Of a stretch of 64,000 nt of DNA, positions 10,880-20,269 are shown piece after piece. Source of the DNA: Eudorina sp. 2006-703-Eu-15 (taxonomy: Eukaryota > Chlorophyta > Chlorophyceae > Chlamydomonadales > Volvocaceae); the NCBI GenBank assembly GCA_003117195.1, contig BDSI01000132.1, positions 276,078 to 340,077 on the forward strand, given 5' to 3'. The position numbers and the translations under genes were made by a program. The first letter of the stretch is position 1, and every line of letters begins with the position of its first letter. The notes below the pieces were generated by a model, which worked only from the letters and a program-made list of their open reading frames with translations, was not told the DNA's origin and searched no databases.

Positions 10880-11212
10880 ATGGCCCCAAAAAAGGCGACA
10901 GGTCCGCACGCATCACCCACACAACATGCATCCCACATCCCCGTTTCTCTCCCTCTCTCCCTCTCTCCCAAGCGGGAACAGCCCGCCTTCGCCGGCGTCC
11001 GCCTCTCCCGCTTCGTCGGCCGCGACTCCCACGTCAACGAGGCCTGCCAACGCAATGTCTTCACGGGCCCATTCCGCCGCCTCCGCCGTGTCGTCACCGA
11101 TGTTGACAACTTCATCGCCAACCTCATCCTCTCGCTCGAGGCGCAGGGCTACCCACACCCACACCCCCAACACCCCACACCCACACCCCACCCCACACCC
11201 CACGCCCCCACC
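10880..11212 (+). pseudogene. Truncated 5' copy of the divergent gene (unit 2)
   Basis: Second truncated copy of the plus-strand 5' coding segment, identical in the coding part to the copies at 9254 and 12510 and cut at the same CCCACAC junction. Confidence 0.7.
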
Positions 11213-11317
11213 ATTGTAGATATGAACGCCCTGATGACTTCCAATCGACACACAACTGCAATCCTGGTTGAAGCTGACGTGCAACACGCCGCTCTTGCTG
11301 CAAGTCGACAGTGCCAT
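11213..11317 (-). pseudogene. ATG18 exon 1 fragment (unit 3)
   Basis: Second duplicated copy of ATG18 codons 1-35 (Met at 11317), again fused to the CCCACAC tract and without a splice donor. Confidence 0.9.
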
Positions 11318-12509
11318 GCTACAGCGGAGAGCGACAACTTCGCGACGCGGTCACCATCAAGCGAATAAATTACATCACACGGAAGTTTAAGAGCATTGTG
11401 GTGCGCCTTGTGACCTTGACATTGTCCACTTGATTTTGCTAAGTATAATTCCGTTAGGGTTTCGTCAGAATGGATGATTTCGCAAGCTGCATCAGGACTT
11501 TGAGGTCGATCTAACACTTCATGACACTTAGAATTACTGTATTAAGTCAATGTGCGGCCCACAGGCAAGGGCCCCGCCGCGCGGTCCGTACAGGCTCCCG
11601 CAGACTTGTTCCTGATAGTCATGTCACTGATAGCGCTGTTATCTGACCGAATGCTGTTTTTGCAACTTATGTACTGAACGTAAGTAACGTACGACATCCG
11701 AAACGTTGCGTCTGCGCCTGTACGGCGAGCGAGCGACTTAACGGCTGGTCCCCCTTGTAACATTGCTTCCGAAACGTTGCGGCGGCGCCGCGGCGGAATG
11801 ATCCTGCACGCTATCCACTCACCATCTGAGGGAGTGTGTTGAGAACATAATGTGCGGGGGGGGGCCGGGAGTCGAGTAACATGCGAATAGCAGGGCAGGG
11901 TTACGCCGTACGGTACCCAGGCCGCAGTCATCGGCTTTCGGAGATCGGCTCCTATCCTTTCAGGTTTTTGGGTTTCGGCGAAAGGACCGACGGACGGACG
12001 GACGGACGGACGGACGTGAAGCAGTCTGCACATGACCCCAGCTGCTGCTGCTGCTGCTGGAGATAGAACCTGGTGCCCTTAATAGGCCCTGGAAAGACCT
12101 CTTGACTGGCGGTTGGAGACCAGAGGCCCCAGTATATATACGCCAGCGGCTCTCGTTGCGTTCATACCACGGCTGTGAATAATCACAGGCTGATATGAAC
12201 AAGGTGTTGTCACAGCGCCTACGTATGGGTGGACTGGGGAGGTATGCTGGAGTCTGGAGTAATACGTTGTTGCAGGACAGCTCGACGGCTGCTGCTCGAG
12301 CGCTGCAGGCAGATGGACGGCGCCGCTCGGCGCTCCCCTGTCCGAGAGGCGCAAGGGACATAACCTTGTACGGCCGTTTCGGACGTTTCGGATCGATCTT
12401 GCCGCGCGTCACAATCCTTGGCAGCTCACTAATCACGGATCACCTCACGCCGCCCCCCGCCCTGTCCACCACGGCACCGCGACTCCCAACCGCCGCCGTA
12501 CAGCTTCAA

Positions 12510-12914
12510 ATGGCCCCAAAAAAGGCGACAGGTCCGCACGCATCACCCACACAACATGCATCCCACATCCCCGTTTCTCTCCCTCTCTCCCTCTCTCCCA
12601 AGCGGGAACAGCCCGCCTTCGCCGGCGTCCGCCTCTCCCGCTTCGTCGGCCGCGACTCCCACGTCAACGAGGCCTGCCAACGCAATGTCTTCACGGGCCC
12701 ATTCCGCCGCCTCCGCCGTGTCGTCACCGATGTTGACAACTTCATCGCCAACCTCATCCTCTCGCTCGAGGCGCAGGGCTACCCACACCCACACCCCCAA
12801 CACCCCACACCCACACCCTACCCCACACCCCACGCCCCCACCCCACCCACCCACCCGCCCCCGCCCCCCTACAAACCCCGCACCCTAACCCACACCCACA
12901 CACCCCTCGCGTAG
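12510..12914 (+). CDS. 5' coding segment of a divergent gene of unknown function
   Basis: The frame from Met 12510 (MAPKKATG) through REQPAFAGVRLSRFVGRDSH and VTDVDNFIANLILSLEAQGY has very strong C-ending codon use, as expected of a real gene in this genome. It then dissolves into a His/Pro/Thr tract encoded by CCCACAC repeats and stops at 12914. Met 12195 lies upstream in the same frame, but the intervening sequence is less convincing. The rightmost unit is the only one followed by non-duplicated sequence, so this should be the copy attached to the rest of the gene. I do not recognise the family. Later exons may include 13830-13989. Confidence 0.45.
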   Translation: MAPKKATGPHASPTQHASHIPVSLPLSLSPKREQPAFAGVRLSRFVGRDSHVNEACQRNVFTGPFRRLRRVVTDVDNFIANLILSLEAQGYPHPHPQHPTPTPYPTPHAPTPPTHPPPPPYKPRTLTHTHTPLA

Positions 12915-13829
12915 TTCCACCCAACGCCCCTCCTCCCGCCCCTCAGTCCTGACCGTTCCCACCCCCGCCCCGCCGGCTCTCCCACCACCCCTCCCCGTCA
13001 CCGCCCTGCGCCCCACCGTCCCCACCACCCGCCGCACCGCACGCGCACCCGCGCACCCGATCACAACCCCCTGTGCCCACGGCCTCTCATGCGTGAGGCC
13101 GCGCGCGCCCGGCCGGACTGGTGGGGAGCCGATCACCCCGGTCCGCCACCCGGCCCTCTCGCGTACCCCCCCCTCCCCCCCCACCACTACCGCCACCGCC
13201 ACCGGCCATGCGCAGCTCACATGCTCCCTGACTGCGGCACTTACGTTGCTATGTTTGCCAACCCCTCCGCCCGACTGCGACGTCGCCCTTCCGTACACCC
13301 GTACACCCATACATTCTTGCACGGCTATTTCCGTCTGCCGTTTCCCGGACCCACCCTCTTTCGCGCCGCGTCGCCGCCGGGGTTTGCGTGATCTTTTCTT
13401 CTTTCCCTCAAATATAACCTTTGCCTTTGCCTGCCACTTGTCTGCCCTTTGTTGAATGAATGAATGAATGTTACAGCGGACCCCAACGGGATCATCGACA
13501 GCGGACCCCAACGGGATCCCTTTGTTGCAACTCACATCTTCCGTTCGCCTCGCCGTCCATCCGCATTTCGTCCCATTTGCGCAGGTGAGTACTACATTCT
13601 CAATAATTTGTGCTGTCTGGGGTGTGGTTCGTCTTAGTGCTGTCGCGCGTTGGTTGGTCCGAGATGGGTCCGGCGGCGACGCGGTCGCCCGAGGTAACGG
13701 CGAGCGCATAATTCAAGTATGTATGGTAAGTAACTTGGGTCGCGTATTGACTCCTGTGCCACGCATCGGTTCCCCAATCCTTACCCTCTCTCCCTTTCCG
13801 CTGCCCCGGTGGTCCGCCCCGTCCACAGT
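12915..13829. other. Pro/Thr-rich GC tract and possible introns of the divergent gene
   Basis: Proline-rich frames occur on both strands and none stays convincing. GT donors (gcgcag|gtgagt near 13586; atg|gtaagt near 13727) suggest plus-strand splicing. A 23-base direct duplication (cagcggaccccaacgggatc core) lies near 13475-13520, next to an ATGA repeat run. Confidence 0.35.
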
Positions 13830-13989
13830 GCCCCTCCACGAGGACCCGCGCCGGCCTTGGAGATCCCAAGCCCGCTGCGCCTCCCCGGGCAGCTCCAGTT
13901 TCCCCCTCCGTATCCACAACCCCACAAGAAGGCCCGTCGGTGCATACCTCCGCGGGCCCCTGCCCCACTTCATCCCCACACGCCTGACC
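13830..13989 (+). CDS. Possible terminal exon of the divergent gene
   Basis: After a pyrimidine-rich acceptor (cgtccacag) the plus strand reads about 52 residues with natural-looking composition (LGDPKPAAPPRAAPVSPSVS core) and ends at a TGA. The link to the 12.5-kb exon is an inference from strand and spacing. Confidence 0.25.
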
Positions 13990-14049
13990 TCGTTCTGGGC
14001 TCGTTGTTCACGACGCAATAAACCCCTTCCCCCAAAAAATAGATAAACC

Positions 14050-14755
14050 TTCATCCTGGGACAGCTCCAACTAACGCCCAACTAACGCCGAACGAACTCG
14101 TGCACGGCACCCCCACACCCCTCAGCCGTACAGGAGCTGCGGTGGGGTGTCGGTAGCTGCCGCGGCTGGGAGCTGGTAGTTGTACGGTGGGCCGGCTGGG
14201 AGCTGCCGAGCCTGGGGGCACGCACACAGGTCGTTGGCATGAGTCGGGTAGCTGTACGGCTGGGAGCTGGAAGTTGCGCGGGAGACCGGCTGCGAAGCGA
14301 CATGAGTGCATAGGTGTACGGCGGAGGTCAGGGGGGGGGTAGGCTGGCGGTTGGCGTGGCGCACGAGTGGGAGCTGACAGTTGCATGTGGTGCCGGCTGG
14401 GAAGCTGCGTGTGAGCTGCGTGTAAACTCAGATGGGATGCATGGGGCTGCGCCTTTCCATGAGCTGCATCTGGGCTGCACACGGGATTCACACGGACTGC
14501 ACTGTAACTGGCGCGGCGGGGCGGCGCCAGCCGTCCCCGCCGCGCTGGGAAGTGGCGTGTGGGATGTGATGGGATGTGATCCAGCCAGGTGAGGACATGG
14601 CCGCGTGCGGTGCACTGCGTGCACCGGTGCGGCGCGTCAGTCTTCCTCATCAGAGCTCACACGCTGCCGCGCAAGGGGGCTGCACTGAAACTGGCGCGGC
14701 GGGGGCGGCGCCGCGCTGTGGGGCGAAAGGAGCGACGCACAGAAACTCAAGGGAA
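14050..14755. other. No supported gene
   Basis: The GC-rich sequence repeats the words gggagctg and gtgagctg in a loose, irregular fashion. Opposing frames overlap with no coding bias. I see no domain. Confidence 0.4.
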
Positions 14756-14812
14756 ACTCAGTCAAAACTCGGCTGAAACTCGGCTGAAACTCGGCTGAAA
14801 CTCAGCTGAAAC
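14752..14812. repeat. 12-bp tandem repeat (ctgaaactcggc-type)
   Basis: About five imperfect units of ctgaaactcggc. Related words (gaaactcagcc) recur in inverse context near 14995-15030, just upstream of the chromodomain-like exon on the minus strand. Confidence 0.8.
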
Positions 14813-14877
14813 TCCGGAGTCGAACAATGGAGGCTTTTCTTAGTCTTTTTGCTCTTGTGAGTCATTAGCGACTAGCG

Positions 14878-14991
14878 TCAGTTCTTCATCGCCTTGCGAA
14901 GTGCGCGGTAAGCGTCGGAGCTAAGGTCCTCTTGCAGCTGAGCCGGGGGCAGCCATTCAGCCTTGGGAAATCCTTTAAATCTCACCAAAAA
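14878..14991 (-). pseudogene. Chromodomain-like terminal exon or fragment
   Basis: After an acceptor (ttctgcgcag) the minus strand reads FLVRFKGFPKAEWLPPAQLQ followed by a short charged helix, and stops at 14878. The pattern aromatic-L-V-[RK]-[FW]-K-G-[FY] ... W-x-P matches a chromodomain, either of a chromovirus integrase C terminus or of a host chromodomain protein. No upstream integrase or other exon is visible, so I treat it as a fragment. The E in place of the usual T/S before W and the short loop suggest divergence. Confidence 0.5.
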
Positions 14992-15164
14992 CTGCGCAGA
15001 AACCCAGCCGAAACTCAGCCGAAACCTCTGCAGTTCATAGTGACGTGAATCAAGAACGCGGTGCTGCTGGCCGCGCCGCTGGGCGTGGCGCCGGTGGGTC
15101 GACAGCCCAGGAGCCACCGTTGCGCACTTTCTGAATGCGGCTGAACCTCGGGCCTTCTATTCGT

Positions 15165-15296
15165 GGAGGCGCGCTGCAAGGCGGCAGCGGTGCTGCTGGG
15201 CCCCGACGGCTGCTGCAAGTGTGGCACCAAGGCCGCCAGGTACAGGCATGGCATGTGTGGCGCGTGCTACGAGTGGGAGCGCCGGCGAAAGTAGTG
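15165..15296 (+). CDS. Cys4 zinc-finger-like mini-exon
   Basis: The plus strand reads a 43-residue stretch ending at TAG (15294-15296). It contains CCKCG and HGMCGACYEWERRRK, giving CX2C-X11-CX2C spacing that could bind one zinc. Third positions are strongly G/C. It looks like the last exon of a gene whose upstream part I cannot identify. No named family is assigned. Confidence 0.4.
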
Positions 15297-17313
15297 CGCA
15301 ACTGTCTGCGTCTGAACTGCTGTCGTTATGAGTGCCCAAGGCACGAGGCACGTTTGCTGCCTCGGATGCAACATTGCCTCGACGGCATGGCTGTCCTGAG
15401 GGTGCGCAGATGCGATCTGGCTGCCATGCAAGCGAGCGGAGTAGTACTGGTGAAGCCACTGGGGCCTTGTTGCCCTCGCGCCCATTCACCCACTGCATGG
15501 TGCTCTATGCCACTTCCCACGCCTTGCCGGTGCTGGATTGGCAACTTGGCGGTGTTCACTTGTGTGTTGGCGCAGCCCGTGTTCTCCTTAGATGCGCAGG
15601 CCGCTTGCGTGCTGGACTCAGACTGAGCCGCGCTCAGCCATACAACCTGAATGAGTAGCCTGGCCACTGACCCAGCTTGCCACAGGCACGCGGCGAACAT
15701 GCATGCCTATTGCGGCTGTTAGAGATGCTAAAGCGCTGCGGGGTAATGGGCTAGTGGTGATACCATTAAGTGCTGGTGGTCTGCGGACGGTGAGCTTGGG
15801 CTGGGATGTGCTCCATGTTAGGTGTACGACCGTCGGACCATCTCGACTCCGTTTCAGCACGGCGCGGTTTGCCACGGCCTCTGCAACTGGATATTGGGCC
15901 AACTGGGTACTGTCCCGCTGTAGCCGGGACACGCTGACCGAAAAGGACTTGTATTTCCCACGACACTCGCGGAAGATTAGGCTAATGAGCCTAGAACACC
16001 GTTCCGCCCACACCCGCCAAGCATGCGCGTTACAACCTCCAGAGCCCTCCAGAGCCCTCCATAGCCCTCCATAGCCCTCCATAGCCGTGCAGATAGAGCC
16101 CTTCAGAGGCCTGTGCAGACCCGTCCAGAGGCTGAGCAGCTCTGAAACAGCTTGTGTCAGGAATGCCAGACCGCCCTCAATGCAGCAGGAAGCCACTTGC
16201 CAGGTCTGGCTGCCTGCGAAGCAGCTGCCGGAGGACATGAGCGGCTGAGCCCCGATGCCTACCGTAAATTCAATAAGGACTAGAAGGACGTGACATAAAT
16301 TCTCAACTCTGGGCACGCACACACGCAAGCATGGCGACAGGTCAAAATATTGCAGTGCTCGGCTGCGTTGTGCAAGGGGCTGACGCAACATGTGTATTGT
16401 TACAAGGTGGTGCGCACTTCTCGTGCCTCCTGCCTCGTGAAAACCTAAGGCCCGGGCCAGGGTAACCCTTATAACGCCTAACTAACCTTGGTTGTTCAGC
16501 TCTCTTGGCCGGCCCTCGCAAGGGGCACATTCCTGCTCCTAAGCAACGGGCGATCTGGATCGGCTCGACTATTACACGAACCAGCTGGTTACCGCCTCGC
16601 AGTTGCTGGCCCATCCAGCCAGGATCTACGCCAGCCGACGGGGCCTTCAACTTTGGGTTTGGAAATTTCTACCTGCGCCAGATGATCCCCACGTCTCCGA
16701 CTGTCGCAACCTGGGTGTTTGGGCGCAACCTGACTGACACCCCAACACCGCAAACACAGCATTATTCAAGGCTGGTATGGACATGCTGCCCCAGAGCTCG
16801 TACTGCCCCGACAGGTTTAGGTATCCCAAGCGTGTCCAAAATGCTGCACTGCAGAATGCACCCCCAACCAGTTCATGCTCGAGTGGTACATGGAAAAGGG
16901 CATGGTGGCGAAGTCCCGAAGGGCAAAGAGAGTCCCGACCCGTATGAAGAGCACAGAGATTAGCAGGAGGCGCAACTAAAAGTGTTGCGTGCGCGGCTGA
17001 CGTTACTGTACCCAAGCGGCCGCGCTGTGTTGCTGGCACTAGTGCCGAGCATGTTTTATGACTCCTGACAACCAGTGGGCAGTACTCAGCGCTGGGCAGT
17101 ACTCAGCGCCTGGCAGTACTCCGCGCCTCCCATCTTTGGATGAGTCCTACTTGATAACTTTCCCTTCCGCCATTGGCGACAGTGGACTTACCGAGACGCT
17201 GGAATTCGCAGACCCAAACCCCATTGGCCGCCAGCTCTACCCGCACTTCAAGACGCGATGCATGACCCCTAGTGTGTGCTATAGCCTGGCTGGCATGAAT
17301 TGATGAATATCAG
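15297..17313. other. Decayed or unrecognised sequence
   Basis: Several frames look partly protein-like (for example around 16600-16900 on the plus strand), but the best reading switches frame repeatedly, as expected of decayed coding sequence. There is a gccctccatA-type 11-bp minisatellite at about 16030-16090 and a 16-base triplicate (gggcagtactcagcgc) at 17088-17135. No domain can be named. Confidence 0.4.
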
Positions 17314-17824
17314 GTGCTGGGTAGTAGCAGCGGGGGTGTACGGCAACTCGCCACGTTGAGTCGGTCGCTATCCTCGAATGCGTCCCAGCACTCCGCAGGC
17401 AAGCCGACCATGCGCCGCTCCGCGGCTGCGCGCGCCCAGGAGGCATGCAAGGTAAGCAACATCGCGCATTCCGTCTGTGGCGCGCTCCGCTCAGTCAGAA
17501 TACATAGTGTTTTTTAATTCTGACTCCGCTCCTGCCGGCCGGCCGGCTAAATCCCCCCTGCGCGCGCCGGGGCGTGTCGCGCGCTGAGCCGCTGACTGGC
17601 GGTCGAGTCTTGGAGACTGGCACCCCTGATCGCCTGTGTTTGCACGGCGCCCGCGCCTGGCGCTGTGTTGCGTTTGCGCAGGCTTCAACTCCACCTCCAA
17701 CCTGTCTCCTTCCCGCGCAGCTTTCGTGCTGGGTGCTGCCTCGCCACCGACTGGCTGCGCCCGCGGCACCGCCGCCGGCTGCAAGAGGACTACTGCGCAA
17801 CAGGTGGGGCCGCTGCACCGGTAG
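17314..17824 (+). CDS. Possible two-exon fragment, unknown function
   Basis: The first exon-like frame (about 17320-17451) encodes a Ser/Arg/Ala-rich peptide and ends at a consensus donor (gcaag|gtaagc). The second (about 17722-17824) follows a cttcccgcgcag acceptor, reads FVLGAASPPTGCARGTAAGC and a short tail, and stops at 17824. The splice sites are good but the protein is short and low-complexity, so this remains tentative. Confidence 0.3.
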
Positions 17825-18633
17825 GTAGATGGACAGGGCCTTGATGTCACGTGATGTTACGAACGGTCGAACACGTAGCTTGCTTGTGCACGAGCACGTG
17901 CGTGCGTGCGTGGTGAGCGTTGCCGGCCGCACACGCCACACAAGCACGCCCCGCGCAGCATGCCTGTACACCCATGCTTCACAGCCCAACTCACTTTGAC
18001 CCCGCCCCTTCCTGCTGCCCTTTGCCGTCCACCGCCATCCTAACCGACTACCGGTAACGGCCACACATCCCCTTCTTATCCTGTAAAGGCCCTCTACGTA
18101 CCGCTTCACATTGCCTACCAATGCCGTAAAACAGCACCCGTAACCCATCACATGTCACAAACAGAATTTTAGGTACTGACACGCATTTTCAGCATTATCA
18201 GCAAAGGTACAGGCTTTACAGGCGCTTAACGTACACGGACTAACTGGCCTTTAACCGCTTCGTCATCGGCCCTAATGCCCTAGTCTGTCAAATCGCTAAC
18301 CGACTACCCCCCTTCACTTCTGTCCCTGTGAAACCCCTTCACATACCGCTTTACGATTCCCAGCTATGCTGTAAATTAGCATTCGTACCCCTCTTAAATT
18401 CACACAAACAAACTTAGGTACCGCAACGTGTTTACAAAGCAACGTGCAAGCTTTACAGGCACATTCAGGTAAGGACTTTGCTATCCCGCATGCATCTTTC
18501 TCGCGCACATTCAGGTAAGCGTGCCAAACTTAGCACTCGTACCCCTTCAATGTAACATGGACCCTGCCCCGCCCACACACACCCTCGTCCTCCTCCCCGT
18601 GTCCTGGGCACCAAACAGGTCCGCACACGGGGT
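17825..18633. other. No supported gene
   Basis: AT-richer than its surroundings, with the word acattcaggtaag repeated near 18463 and 18508. No coding frame, domain or tandem array. Confidence 0.45.
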
Positions 18634-18663
18634 TTGTCCCAGTACTCCAAATGCATGCCCCCC

Positions 18664-20175
18664 TCTCAGAAGCAGCGCCATGCAATTTCTTACCGCGTCT
18701 TCATAGGAGCCAAGAAACTCGCCACTCAAGTTCTTGCACACCCGCACAGGCGCTGCTGCTCTATCACCCAGCCCCACCACCACGCGCACCACGCGCTGGG
18801 GCTACCTCATCAGGCCAAGGGAGTGCCCGCCTCTCAGAAGCAGCGCCATGCAATTCGTTACCGCGTCTTCATAGGAGCCAAGAAACTCGCCACTCAAGTT
18901 CTTGCACACCCGCACAGGCGCTGCTGCTCTACCACCCAGCCCCACCACCACGCGCGCCGCGCGCCGGGGCTACCTCATCGGGCCGAGGGAGTGCCCGCCT
19001 CTCAGAAGCAGCGCCATGCAATTTCTTACCGCGTCTTCATAGGAGCCAAGAAACTCGCCACTCAAGTTCTTGCACACCCGCACAGGCGCTGCTGCTCTAC
19101 CACCCAGCCCCACCACCACGCGCACCACGCGCCGGGGCTACCTCATCAGGCCAAGGGAGTGCCCGCCTCTCAGAAGCAGCGCCATGCAATTCGTTACCGC
19201 GTCTTCATAGGAGCCAAGAAACTCGCCACTCAAGTTCTTGCACACCCGCATAGGCGCTGCTGCTCTACCACCCAGCCCCACCACCACGCGCGCCGCGCAC
19301 CGGGGCTACCTCATCGGGCCGAGGGAGTGCCCGCCTCTCAGAAGCAGCGCCATGCAATTCGTTACCGCGTCTTCATAGGAGCCAAGAAACTCGCCACTCA
19401 AGTTCTTGCACACCCGCACAGGCGCTGCTGCTCTACCACCCAGCCCCACCACCACGCGCGCCGCGCGCCGGGGCTACCTCATCGGGCCGAGGGAGTGCCC
19501 GCCTCTCAGAAGCAGCGCCATGCAATTCGTTACCGCGTCTTCATAGGAGCCAAGAAACTCGCCACTCAAGTTCTTGCACACCCGCATAGGCGCTGCTGCT
19601 TTACCACCCAGCCCCACCACCACGCGCGCCGCGCGCCGGGGCTACCTCATCGGGCCGAGGGAGTGCCCGCCTCTCAGAAGCAGCGCCATGCAATTTCTTA
19701 CCGCGTCTTCATAGGAGCCAAGAAACTCGCCACTCAAGTTCTTGCACACCCGCACAGGCGCTGCTGCTCTACCACCCAGCCCCACCACCACGCGCACCAC
19801 GCGCCGGGGCTACCTCATCAGGCCAAGGGAGTGCCCGCCTCTCAGAAGCAGCGCCATGCAATTCGTTACCGCGTCTTCATAGGAGCCAAGAAACTCGCCA
19901 CTCAAGTTCTTGCACACCCGCATAGGCGCTGCTGCTCTACCACCCAGCCCCACCACCACGCGCGCCGCGCGCCGGGGCTACCTCATCGGGCCGAGGGAGT
20001 GCCCGCCTCTCAGAAGCAGCGCCATGCAATTCGTTACCGCGTCTTCATAGGAGCCAAGAAACTCGCCACTCAAGTTCTTGCACACCCGCACAGGCGCTGC
20101 TGCTTTACCACCCAGCCCCACCACCACGCGCGCCGCGCACCGGGGCTACCTCATCGGGCAAAGCTGTGAATTCCA
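18664..20175. repeat. 168-bp minisatellite, nine units
   Basis: Units start at 18664, 18832, 19000, 19168, 19336, 19504, 19672, 19840 and 20008, exactly 168 bases apart. Two sequence classes alternate irregularly: class A (aatttc, accacgcg, catcagg) at units 1, 3 and 7; class B (aattcg, gccgcgcg, catcggg) at the rest. Because 168 is divisible by three, a plus-strand frame (18634-20169) stays open across all nine units as a 56-residue repeat rich in His, Arg and Ala. The minus strand offers one exon-sized segment per unit (CKNLSGEFLGSYEDA) between an AG and a GT. Neither reading is proven; I favour a non-coding array. Confidence 0.9.
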
Positions 20176-20269
20176 TCACACGACCCGCCTCTCAGCAGCG
20201 GCGCATGCCAGGTTTACACCGCGTGATAAACATTATTCAGGTCTGCCAGGTGGTACGGACCACTCACGT

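Larger units (their letters stand above)
7961..12842. repeat. Tandem triplication of a shared promoter region, units of 1626, 1626 and 1630 bp
   Basis: Three near-identical units: 7961-9586, 9587-11212 and 11213-12842. Each begins inside ATG18 exon 1 (after codon 35 in transcript order), runs through the upstream region, and ends in the CCCACAC-rich tract of the divergent plus-strand gene. Differences are few: a 4-base TATA expansion near 12135 explains the longer third unit, plus single substitutions such as ctgagggag/ctgaaggag. Each unit also holds a GGAC tetranucleotide run and a CTG run. The near identity implies a recent event. Confidence 0.95.

Noticed and set aside
18634..20169. A 511-residue plus-strand protein
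   Set aside because: The frame stays open because the 168-base unit is divisible by three. Composition (His/Arg/Ala-rich) and the lack of any start context do not support a real protein.
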